This document shows, one piece after another, positions 1-7,756 of a DNA stretch of 64,000 bases. The DNA is from Mycolicibacterium gadium (lineage in GTDB: Bacteria; Actinomycetota; Actinomycetes; Mycobacteriales; Mycobacteriaceae): positions 496,001 through 560,000 of the forward strand of contig NZ_AP022608.1 of the NCBI RefSeq assembly GCF_010728925.1. The letters are read 5' to 3'. Within the stretch, counting starts at the first letter, position 1. Every line of letters starts with the position of its first letter. Under the pieces are notes generated by a model, which saw only the letters and a program-made list of their open reading frames with translations, was not told where the DNA came from and ran no database searches. The translations under genes and the position numbers were made by a program.

Positions 1-1041
1 GAAGCGCCTTCGGGAACGCGCGTGTACGACCGCATCGACGCGCCGGTACCCGCGGCTGCGCTGCGACCGATGTTCACCTATCGGCATCGGCAGCTCGCCG
101 ACGATCTGGCCGCACACCGGGACGCACGTGATGCGGGACTGCGTCCGCTCGTGGTGGCAGTCACCGGTGCGACCGGCCTGGTCGGTACCGCGTTGTCCGC
201 GTTCTTGAGCACTGGCGGGCACCGGGTGATCCGGTTGGTGCGCCACGCGGCGCAATCACCTGACGAGCGGCAGTGGGATCCGGATCGTCCCGCCCCCGAT
301 CTTTTGTCGGGTGTTGACGCCGTGGTGCATCTGGCCGGCGCGTCGATCGCGGGGCGGTTCACGGCCGCGCACAAGAAGGCGATTCGCGACAGCAGGATCG
401 GACCGACGCGTCGGCTGGCCGAACTCGCCGCCGCGAGTGACTTCAGCGGGCCGTTCGTCACCGCCTCGGCGGTCGGCATCTACGGATTCGACCGCGGCGA
501 CGCCATCGTGTGCGAGGACAGCGTGCGCGGCGACGGTTTTCTCGCCGACGTCGTCGCCGATTGGGAGGCCGCCACCGTGCCCGCCGCCGAGGCCGGACTT
601 CGGGTCGTCAATGTGCGCACCGGAATCGTGCAGTCGGCCAACGGCGGAACTCTGCGATTGCTGCGTCCATTGTTCGCCGCCGGGCTCGGTGGCCGCGTCG
701 GCGGAGGACGTCAGTGGCTGTCCTGGATCGCGCTGGACGACCTACTCGACGTCTACTACCGCGCGTTGTACGACGCCCGGCTATCGGGTCCGGTCAACGC
801 TGTCGCGCCCGCACCGGTGCGTAACGCCGACTACACGAAAGCGCTCGGCCGGGTACTGCACCGGCCGACGCTGCTACCCGTGCCGTCGCTGGCGCCTCGG
901 CTTTTATTGGGGGAGCAGGGATCACGAGAGCTGGCCGAAGCCGATCAGCGGGTGGCCGCGACCAAACTGGAGGCGGTGGGTCATCGATTCCGGCACCCGC
1001 ACATCGACGGTGCGCTCGCTCACGAACTGGGGCACGGCTGA
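1..1041 (+). CDS. SDR-type epimerase, TIGR01777 family (5' end outside window)
   Basis: NAD(P)-binding Rossmann protein of the atypical SDR / DUF1731 epimerase family. The glycine motif TGATGLVG lies near nt 160-186, and the C-terminal third has the family's KALGRVLHRPTLLPVPS-type sequence. A GTG at 22 could be read as a start, but the frame stays open to base 1, and the residues before the Rossmann motif (ending LRPMFTYRHRQL) look like the end of an SRPBCC/polyketide-cyclase-like domain. I infer a two-domain SRPBCC-epimerase fusion cut by the window edge. The substrate is unknown. The 3' end overlaps the convergent amidotransferase gene by 22 bp. Confidence 0.8.
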   Translation, partial: EAPSGTRVYDRIDAPVPAAALRPMFTYRHRQLADDLAAHRDARDAGLRPLVVAVTGATGLVGTALSAFLSTGGHRVIRLVRHAAQSPDERQWDPDRPAPDLLSGVDAVVHLAGASIAGRFTAAHKKAIRDSRIGPTRRLAELAAASDFSGPFVTASAVGIYGFDRGDAIVCEDSVRGDGFLADVVADWEAATVPAAEAGLRVVNVRTGIVQSANGGTLRLLRPLFAAGLGGRVGGGRQWLSWIALDDLLDVYYRALYDARLSGPVNAVAPAPVRNADYTKALGRVLHRPTLLPVPSLAPRLLLGEQGSRELAEADQRVAATKLEAVGHRFRHPHIDGALAHELGHG

Positions 1042-1745
1042 CGAACGACGTGAGTTACGAAGCCACGCACCAGATCGCGTACCCGCGATGCCGCATCATC
1101 GGCAAGTTCTGTTGTGCGGGAGCGTAATTCATCGTGCGTGCGTCCGATGCTCGCGACCTCACCGTCGATATCGTCGGCCAGCCACCGCTCGAGTAGCTCC
1201 GAGTCGACCTCCGGATGGAACTGCAATGCGAGCGCGCGGCCGAGCACGAATGCCTGCGACGCATTGGCGGTGCGGGCGATCTCGGTGGCTCCGGGAGGCA
1301 GGGTCCATCGGTCGAAATGCCATTGGAACCACGGTCCGCCGGGGACGAGGTCCGGACTGTCGCTGGTGACGTCGTACCAGCCGATCTCGGGCTCCGTCGA
1401 CCGCGTGACCGAACCACCGAACGCCTGGGCCAAGAGCTGACCACCGAAGCACACGCCCAGCAGCGCCACGCCCGCATCGGCGGCGTCACGTACCAACTGC
1501 GTCTCGGCGCCCACCCAGGTGCGGCGCAACGTGTCGTCATACACCGGCCATCGCGCACCCAGCGGTACCACCACGTCGTAGCCGCGTGGGTCGGGGAACG
1601 TCACGTCGACGGCGGGATCGGCGACGCGCGCTGCGGGGACCACCTCGAACACCTCGACGTCGTATCCCTGGTCGGTGAACGCATCGCCGAGCAGCGCTTC
1701 GGTCGCGAGGTGCTCGTTGCAGAGGAACAGAACTCTCGGAGCCAC
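1020..1745 (-). CDS. class I glutamine amidotransferase-like protein
   Basis: A 241-residue stand-alone GATase1 domain. The nucleophile elbow GVCFGGQ supplies the cysteine, and FHPE supplies the histidine-glutamate part of the Cys-His-Glu triad; the fold starts with a flavodoxin-like MAPRVLFLCNEH strand. Family members hydrolyse glutamine or related gamma-glutamyl compounds and may pass ammonia to a partner, but no synthetase partner is adjacent, so the substrate cannot be named. It lies 8 bp downstream of the serine-hydrolase-like lipoprotein gene on the same strand, so the two are probably co-transcribed. Confidence 0.8.
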   Translation of the reverse strand: MAPRVLFLCNEHLATEALLGDAFTDQGYDVEVFEVVPAARVADPAVDVTFPDPRGYDVVVPLGARWPVYDDTLRRTWVGAETQLVRDAADAGVALLGVCFGGQLLAQAFGGSVTRSTEPEIGWYDVTSDSPDLVPGGPWFQWHFDRWTLPPGATEIARTANASQAFVLGRALALQFHPEVDSELLERWLADDIDGEVASIGRTHDELRSRTTELADDAASRVRDLVRGFVTHVVRQPCPSS

Positions 1746-1753
1746 ACCTCACC

Positions 1754-2992
1754 TTATTTCGGCCCGCGCACCGGTGGTGCGTCGTCGGGAGCCAGCACCG
1801 CACCGATCTCTCGGAACACGGTGTCCGCGGCGTTGGTGTAGTCGCCCTGGTCGTCGAAGGCTTCGGGAAGGTACGTCGCGGCGACCGCAATGGCGATCTT
1901 CTGTGAGGGCAAGTAAGCCTCGATGGCCGAATACCCCGACATCAACGGATTCTGCAGCAGCCAGTTGCCGGAGATGACGATGCCGAGGCCGTACGTGTAG
2001 CCGTCGGTCATCTCGTCACATGTGGTGCACCCGGGCTGTTTGCGGGTCTTTCCGCGGAGGTCGGTGGACACCATCTTCTCGTAGGACTTCGTGGACAGTA
2101 ACCGGCCGGAACCGATGCCGGCTGCGGTGGCCTCCATGTCGTAGATGTCGGTCGTCTGAATCGCGCCGTGGGTGATCGTCCAGGACGGATCCCAGAAGGT
2201 GCTCTCCTCGTAGAACGGCGTGCCCGGCGGAATCTTGAGAAACGCGCGACGTTCCGAGCTGAACGCATGCAGTGCGGGTGCCGGAATCTCCGGCGTCAGC
2301 GAGTTGACGGTGTTGGTCAAGCCGAGTGGCCGAAGTACTTTATCGGACAACAGCTTCGGCATCTCCTGACCGGTCGCCTTCTCCAGTGCGAGCCCGAGGA
2401 GCAGGTAGTTTGTGTGCGCGTAGTTCCAGTTGGTTCCCGGTTCGTAGAGCAGCGGTTGTTCGATCGCGTACTGCAGCAGATCGTGAACTGTCCAGCGCCG
2501 GAACGGATTGGCATACAGCGCATCGTTCATCGCGGTGTTGCCGATGACGTAATCGACGTAACCCGATGTCATCTGGGCCAGTTGGCCAAGCGTGACGCGG
2601 TCGGCGTGCGGAATCTCGGGCAGGAACTTCGACAGCTTGTCGTCGAGACCGACCTTCTTTTCGTCGACGAGCTTGAGCAGCAGCGTCGCGACATAGGAGA
2701 TGGCCACCGCGCCATTGCGGAAGTGCATGTTGGTGGCCGCGGGCACGCCGGTCATCGATTCGCCGACGGCGTCGGTGACGACCTCTTGCCCGTCGACCGT
2801 GACCCGGACGATGACCGCCTTCAGGTGTTCGTCGGCCATCGCCTCGCGCACGGCGCGCATCACCGCGTCGGCCTTGGCGTTGTCGGTGTTCCCGGTCGTC
2901 GCGGGCGGTTCGGCCGGCGGCACACCGGGGGTGCACCCGGCGGTCAGGGCGATTGCGCACAGTGCGACCAATAGCCGCCGGAGAACGGGCAT
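1754..2992 (-). CDS. beta-lactamase/serine-hydrolase-like lipoprotein lacking the SxxK serine
   Basis: Predicted exported lipoprotein of 412 residues with the class C beta-lactamase / penicillin-binding-like fold. I chose ATG 2992 (an upstream in-frame GTG lies at 3010) because it starts directly at a signal peptide, MPVLRRLLVA..., ending in the lipobox LTAGC (Cys20). The helix that normally carries Ser-X-X-Lys reads G94-A95-V96-A97-I98, so both serine and lysine are gone, and the usual Tyr-Ser-Asn box is Tyr191-Ala-His. The rest of the fold, including the PGTNWNYAHTNYLLLGL region, is preserved. It may therefore be a binding or scaffold protein of the cell envelope rather than an enzyme. It is divergent from the phospholipase D pair. 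Confidence 0.75.
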   Translation of the reverse strand: MPVLRRLLVALCAIALTAGCTPGVPPAEPPATTGNTDNAKADAVMRAVREAMADEHLKAVIVRVTVDGQEVVTDAVGESMTGVPAATNMHFRNGAVAISYVATLLLKLVDEKKVGLDDKLSKFLPEIPHADRVTLGQLAQMTSGYVDYVIGNTAMNDALYANPFRRWTVHDLLQYAIEQPLLYEPGTNWNYAHTNYLLLGLALEKATGQEMPKLLSDKVLRPLGLTNTVNSLTPEIPAPALHAFSSERRAFLKIPPGTPFYEESTFWDPSWTITHGAIQTTDIYDMEATAAGIGSGRLLSTKSYEKMVSTDLRGKTRKQPGCTTCDEMTDGYTYGLGIVISGNWLLQNPLMSGYSAIEAYLPSQKIAIAVAATYLPEAFDDQGDYTNAADTVFREIGAVLAPDDAPPVRGPK

Positions 2993-3052
2993 GCCCGGAT
3001 CTTCGCACACCCTCGTGTGCGTAAATAACCGCGGAAGTGGGCATTCAGGTGC

Positions 3053-4600
3053 GTGTCTGTGCTGGCCGAATGGTTTCTCACGTCAGGTGAACGGGGCAAC
3101 CCCGATTGGGATCTGCCTGCGTGGAGTGAGGGCAACGAGGCGGAGGCGCTCATTCACGGGGCGTCCTACTTCGACCGACTGGTCACCGAAGTGGACCAGC
3201 TGGGGGCCGGTGACCACCTGTTCTTCGCCGACTGGCGCGGCGACGCCGACGAGCGGTTGCGCGAGGACGGGCCGACGGTCGCCGAACTGTTCCGCTCCGC
3301 CGCCGAGCGCGGAGTGCTCGTCAAGGGGTTGATGTGGCGGTCGTACCCGAACAGGCTCCAGTTCAACGAGGAGCAGAACCGCCATCTCGCCGAAACCATC
3401 GAACGCGCGGGCGGCGAGGTGCTGCTGGACCAGCGGGTGCTGCTCGGCGGGTCGCACCATCAGCGACTGGTGCTGTTGCGTCATCCCCAGGAACCCGAGC
3501 GCGACGTCGCCTTCATCGGCGGCATCGACCTATGTCACTCGCGTCGCGACGACGATTCCCATCGCGGCGATCCGCAGGCGGTGCAGATGTCGAATTGCTA
3601 CGGCGAGCGTCCGCCGTGGCACGACGTGCAGTTGCAGTTGCGTGGTCCGGTCGTCGGTGCGCTGGACACCACGTTCCGCGAGCGCTGGACGGCGCGGGCG
3701 CCGCTGGATCTCTTCAATCCACTGGCGTGGCTGCGCGACAGGTTCGGGGGCGCGTCGGCCGACCGGCATCCGCTGCCGGAGCAGCCGCCGGATCCAGCGC
3801 CGTGCGGATCACACGCCGTACAGGTACTGCGGACCTACGGCGACGCCCTGATCCAGTACAAGTTCGCCAAGGGCGGGGAGCGCACCATCGCGCGTGGCTA
3901 CACGAAGGCGGTGCGGCGGGCCCGTCGGCTTATCTATCTCGAGGACCAGTACCTGTGGTCGGAGGAGATCGCCGATCTGCTCGTCGGCGCGCTGACGTCG
4001 AACCCGGATCTGCATCTGGTGGCCGTCGTGCCGAGGTATTTCGATCTCGAAGGCGGCCTCGGCCGCCCGCCGACGCTGGTCGGCCGCCAGCTGGCCGTCG
4101 ATGCCTGCCGACGCGCCGCCCCAGAGCGGGTCCACCTGTTCGACGTCGAGAACCACGAGGGCACACCGGTTTACGTGCATTCCAAGGTGTGCGTCATCGA
4201 CGACACCTGGGCATGCGTCGGCAGCGACAATTTCAACCGGCGCTCGTGGACTCACGACAGCGAGCTGACATGCGCGGTGCTGGACGCCGACGATACGTTC
4301 GCGCGTCACCTTCGGCTACGGCTACTGCGCGAGCATCTCGACCGCGCGTCCGACGGCAGCGAGGACGGCGGGCTCACCGATCCAGCCGCTGCCATCGGCG
4401 AAATCATCGCTTCCGCACAGGCTTTGGAGGATTGGCACCAGTCCGGATGTCGCGGAACGCGTCCGCCGGGCCGGTTGCGCCCGCACGAGATAGAGCGGGT
4501 CGATCCGCTGACCCGGTTGTGGGCCGAACCCGCCTACCGGGTGATCTTCGATCCCGACGGCAGATCCTATGCCGACCGACTGCTGGGCCGCCGGCCATGA
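3053..4600 (+). CDS. phospholipase D-like protein, copy 1
   Basis: A 515-residue protein with two PLD-type half domains. The C-terminal HKD motif is intact (VHSKVCVIDD, followed by GSDNFNRRSW). The N-terminal motif is degenerate: H136-Q-R138 has Arg where Lys is expected, and the Asp position is also not conserved. Family members hydrolyse or transfer phosphodiester bonds using one histidine from each half, so the altered first half may lower or change activity. No signal peptide is visible. The stop codon overlaps the ATG of a close paralogue by 4 bp (ATGA), indicating tandem duplication and translational coupling. The GTG start at 3053 faces the divergent lipoprotein gene. Confidence 0.8.
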   Translation: MSVLAEWFLTSGERGNPDWDLPAWSEGNEAEALIHGASYFDRLVTEVDQLGAGDHLFFADWRGDADERLREDGPTVAELFRSAAERGVLVKGLMWRSYPNRLQFNEEQNRHLAETIERAGGEVLLDQRVLLGGSHHQRLVLLRHPQEPERDVAFIGGIDLCHSRRDDDSHRGDPQAVQMSNCYGERPPWHDVQLQLRGPVVGALDTTFRERWTARAPLDLFNPLAWLRDRFGGASADRHPLPEQPPDPAPCGSHAVQVLRTYGDALIQYKFAKGGERTIARGYTKAVRRARRLIYLEDQYLWSEEIADLLVGALTSNPDLHLVAVVPRYFDLEGGLGRPPTLVGRQLAVDACRRAAPERVHLFDVENHEGTPVYVHSKVCVIDDTWACVGSDNFNRRSWTHDSELTCAVLDADDTFARHLRLRLLREHLDRASDGSEDGGLTDPAAAIGEIIASAQALEDWHQSGCRGTRPPGRLRPHEIERVDPLTRLWAEPAYRVIFDPDGRSYADRLLGRRP

Positions 4601-6138
4601 ACATCACCGATTGGTTCCTCACCGAAGACGAACGCGGCAACCCGGATTCCACCTTGTCCGCATGGAGCGAGGGGAATCTGGCCGAGCCACTCATCCACGG
4701 GTCGGTGTACTTCGATCAGCTCGTCACCGAAGTGGAAGCGCTTGGCGAGGGCGATCACCTGTTCTTCACGGACTGGCGCGGCGACCCGGACCAGAAGATG
4801 CGCGACGACGGCCCCACCATTCGCGAATTGTTCTGTCACGCCGCCGAACGCGGTGTCGTCGTCAAGGGTCTGGTGTGGCGATCCCATCTGGACAAGTTCG
4901 CCTACAGCGAGGAGGAGAACCGGCACCTCGGCGAGGCGATCGAACGCGCAGGCGGGGAGGTGTTGCTCGACCAGCGCGTGCGCATCGGCGGATCCCACCA
5001 TCAGAAGCTCGTCGTCATCAGGCATCCCGGCGCGCCCGAGCGGGACGTCGCGTTCGCCGGCGGTATCGATCTGTGCCATTCCCGCCGCGACGACGCATCG
5101 CACCGCGGCGATCCCCAAGCGGTGCAGATGGCCGAACGGTACGGCGAGAATCCACCGTGGCATGACGTGCAGCTGCGGGTGCAGGGTCCCGCAGTGGGTG
5201 CCCTTGACACGACATTCCGTGAGCGTTGGAACGATCCAGCGTCGCTGGACATGCTCAATCCGCTGGCGTGGTTGCGGGACAAGTTCTCCGGTGCCGACAT
5301 GAGCGCGGATCCGTTGCCCGATCAGCCGCCGGATCCGCCCCCATGCGGACCGCATGCCATACAGGTGCTGCGCACGTACCCGGATGCCCATTTCGCGTAC
5401 GACTTCGCGCCCAACGGCGAGCGCAGCATTGCGCGTGCCTACAACAAGGTGGTGCCGCGTGCCCAGCGGCTGATCTACGTCGAGGATCAATACCTGTGGT
5501 CGAAGCGGGTGGCGAAGCTTTTCGCTCAAGCGCTGAACGAGAATCCGGACCTACACCTGGTTGCCGTCATCCCGCGCCATCCCGACGTCGACGGACGACT
5601 CGAGTTGCCGCCCAACCTCATCGGCCGCTGGCAGGCGCTCGAGACGTGTCGCGCGGCCAGTCCGGAACGGGTACACGTCTTCGACGTCGAGAACCCCGAG
5701 GGCACACCGGTGTATGTGCACGCCAAAGTGTGTGTCATCGACGACGTCTGGGCGTGCGTCGGCAGCGACAACCTCAATCGGCGGTCTTGGACGCACGACA
5801 GCGAGCTGACGTGCGCCCTCCTCGACACCGAGGGCGAGTTCGCGCGTGATCTGAGGCTTCGGTTACTACGTGAACACCTCGATCGCGCCGACGACGGAAG
5901 CGATGATCGCGGACTGGCCGATCCGGCCACCGCGGTGCGCGAAATCATGGAATCGGCAGAGGAATTGGAGCGCTGGCACGCCTCTGGTCGCCGTGGTCCG
6001 AGGCCGCCGGGCAGGCTTCGGCCGCACAAGGCGGAGCAACCCAGCTTGTTCACGCGGCTGTGGGCCGAGCCGGTGTACCGGTTGACGTACGACCCGGATG
6101 GCCGTTCGTACCGCGATCGCCTCAGGGGGCGGCTGTAA
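4597..6138 (+). CDS. phospholipase D-like protein, copy 2
   Basis: Tandem paralogue of the preceding gene, 513 residues, colinear with it from the NxTDWFLTxDERGNPD-like N-terminus to the GRSYRDRL-like C-terminus. Start ATG 4597 matches the paralogue's N-terminus, although the reading frame is open further upstream. Here the first half retains H135-Q-K137 and the second half has VHAKVCVIDD. The first-half Asp of the canonical HxK(x)4D is replaced by Arg, as in copy 1. The pair is a two-gene operon. The gene ends about 100 bp before the IS110-type remnant, so it may have lost downstream neighbours to the insertion. Confidence 0.8.
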   Translation: MNITDWFLTEDERGNPDSTLSAWSEGNLAEPLIHGSVYFDQLVTEVEALGEGDHLFFTDWRGDPDQKMRDDGPTIRELFCHAAERGVVVKGLVWRSHLDKFAYSEEENRHLGEAIERAGGEVLLDQRVRIGGSHHQKLVVIRHPGAPERDVAFAGGIDLCHSRRDDASHRGDPQAVQMAERYGENPPWHDVQLRVQGPAVGALDTTFRERWNDPASLDMLNPLAWLRDKFSGADMSADPLPDQPPDPPPCGPHAIQVLRTYPDAHFAYDFAPNGERSIARAYNKVVPRAQRLIYVEDQYLWSKRVAKLFAQALNENPDLHLVAVIPRHPDVDGRLELPPNLIGRWQALETCRAASPERVHVFDVENPEGTPVYVHAKVCVIDDVWACVGSDNLNRRSWTHDSELTCALLDTEGEFARDLRLRLLREHLDRADDGSDDRGLADPATAVREIMESAEELERWHASGRRGPRPPGRLRPHKAEQPSLFTRLWAEPVYRLTYDPDGRSYRDRLRGRL

Positions 6139-6237
6139 ACGCGATGGGCAGACTGGCCGGAACGTTACGTATTGAGCTGGCGCAGGAGGCCGCCCGCCGG
6201 AGCTGACGGCTCGTGATGCTCCTATCTCTGTTATGGG

Positions 6238-7454
6238 TCAAGCAGCGTCGATGATCAGGGTGTTTAGCCATTGGCGGTAGTTGGTTGCGAGGGTGTCGTC
6301 GCGTTTGAGGCCGCGTTCGAGTCGGGAGATCGTGATTGGCCAGACGTTGAAGTGTGCTGCCGCTGGCGGTCAACGTGATGTTGCGGGCTTGGCGGGCTGG
6401 ACGTAGGTCGCTGTAGTCGTCGATGGGGCAGGGCTGGGTGAGGTGTCGGAACATCTCGCGAGCGATGGCCCGTTTGAGTAGACGTAGGACGTCTTTCTTG
6501 CTGCGCCCGGCGGCCAGTTGGCGGGCGACGTAGTCGCGGGTTCGTCGGTCGTGAGACCAGCGGACCAAAGCGATGCGGTGCAGGGCGTTGTTGGCGGCGC
6601 GGTCTCCGCCGCGGGAAAGCCGATGCCGGTTGGTTTTTCCCGATGAGGCCGGGATCGGTGCGACCCCAGTCAGCATGGCGAACGCTGCTTCGCTGCGTAG
6701 TCGGTGACTGTTGGTGCCGGCGGTGATGAGCAGTTGGGCGGCGGTGTCGGGGCCCACTCCGTAGGCCGCCCGCAAAGCGGGGTTGAGCGCGGCGGTCAAG
6801 GCGTCGAGCTCAGCGGTCAGCTCACGGTCTTGGCGCTCGAGGTACCCGATGCGCTGCGCGAGCGCTTTGCAGGCGATCAGCACCGACACCGTTGTGGGGT
6901 TCTCGTGTGCGCTGGGGCGGCAGCCGGCCAGCGCTTCGACCAGACGCAGGGTGGTGGGGTAACGGCGGTAGCGTTCCCGAAGGTCGGCCGGGGCGGTCAC
7001 GAGCAGGTCCTTGATCTGCTGGATAGCCGCGGTGCGGGCTTTGATCGCGCCGCGACGAGCGATCAGCAGCGCTTTGAGGGCCCCGGTGTGGGGTCTTTGG
7101 CACGGCAAGGCCGTGGCCGGCCAACACCGCACGAGCAGCGCTATAAGCATCGAGAGGGTCGGATTTGCCTTGGCGGCGCCGCGCCGAGCGGTCGGGACGG
7201 TTGACCTCGACGACGTGAATGTCGTTGATCTGCAATGCTTGTGTCAAGCCTGCACCGTAGGAGCTGGTGCCCTCAACACCGACAGCGACGACCTCGCCGA
7301 AACTACGCGCCCAGCAGATCGCGGCCCAGTAGCCGCTCGGGTTGGTACGGAATTCGGCATCGCCAAGCAGTCCGCCGGTATCGGTGATCGCAGCCACGTG
7401 GATGGTGTCGAGGTGGGTGTCAGCGCCGATGACGACGCGGCGTGGGGATGTCAC
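6238..7454 (-). pseudogene. IS110-family transposase, two frameshifts
   Basis: DEDD/RuvC-like IS110 transposase on the minus strand. The start is GTG 7454 with GGAGAGG 10 nt upstream. The N-terminal part (VVIGADTHLDTIHVA, later DPLDAYSAARAVLAGHG) is in one frame. After a run of four G at 7090-7093 the match moves to another frame (TGALKALLIARRGAIK through the C-terminal Transposase_20 segment with SGKTNRHRLSRGGDRAANNAL). Near 6358-6362 it shifts again, and the typical tail FNVWPITISRLERGL...YRQWL ends at the TGA at 6238. IS110 elements normally have one uninterrupted ORF, so this copy looks inactive unless the shifts are sequencing errors. IS110 elements lack classical terminal inverted repeats, so I do not mark ends. 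Confidence 0.85.
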
Positions 7455-7504
7455 GATGGTGGTGTCCTCTCCGTGCAATGAACCGTGCGGCCGAGTGACA
7501 ACCC

Positions 7505-7574
7505 GGTAGGGCGGGCAGACAAGACATTGATGAGGCAGCGGACAGGCTCCTGATTAAGTCATGTCCGCCCTACC
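7505..7574 (-). other. long-range inverted repeat upstream of the IS110 transposase
   Basis: GGTAGGGCGG at 7505-7514 is the exact reverse complement of 7565-7574, and pairing extends by one G-T and two Watson-Crick pairs inward, leaving about 44 nt between the arms. It lies in the 294-base non-coding stretch between the transposase start and the 13E12 gene, on the 5' side of the transposase. In the IS110 group that side of the element carries the structured bridge RNA that guides recombination. Assignment as a bridge RNA here is inference from position and structure only. Apart from this and the 13E12 promoter, I see nothing else in the stretch. Confidence 0.35.
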
Positions 7575-7718
7575 AGGGCTGTTGTGGTACTTGCCCGCAC
7601 GTCGCCGGTGAGACAAATCAATTGGAAGACAACCCAGCAGGGCGCCAGTCAGAGGCCGAGTCATCACCGGCGGCGAACGAGCAAGACCATCCTCACCCGA
7701 ACCCGTTTAACGGAATCA

Positions 7719-7741
7719 ATGTCAGTGGATCGGTGTATAGT
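7719..7741 (+). promoter_or_regulatory. RecA-independent DNA-damage promoter (RecA-NDp / PafBC type) of the 13E12 gene
   Basis: ATGTCAGTG at 7719-7727, an 8-bp spacer, then TATAGT at 7736-7741. The mycobacterial RecA-NDp consensus is TTGTCRGTG-N8-TANNNT, so only the first base differs. The -10 ends seven bases before the ATG at 7749, placing the transcription start at or next to the start codon (leaderless mRNA). The motif is associated with the PafBC activator in mycobacteria. Confidence 0.7.
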
Positions 7742-7756
7742 CGAACACATGTTCGA
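7741..7756 (+). promoter_or_regulatory. LexA SOS box
   Basis: TCGAAC-ACAT-GTTCGA is a perfect match to the mycobacterial SOS box TCGAAC-N4-GTTCGA. It begins on the last base of the -10 hexamer and spans the start codon of the 13E12 gene, so bound LexA would block the promoter. Confidence 0.85.

Noticed and set aside
3334..4596. 5' extension of the second phospholipase D frame
   Set aside because: Reads through copy 1 in another frame and gives Arg/Ala-rich nonsense; ATG 4597 matches the paralogue N-terminus.
7584..7748. N-terminal extension of the 13E12 gene
   Set aside because: The promoter and SOS box lie inside it, and the family N-terminus begins at ATG 7749.
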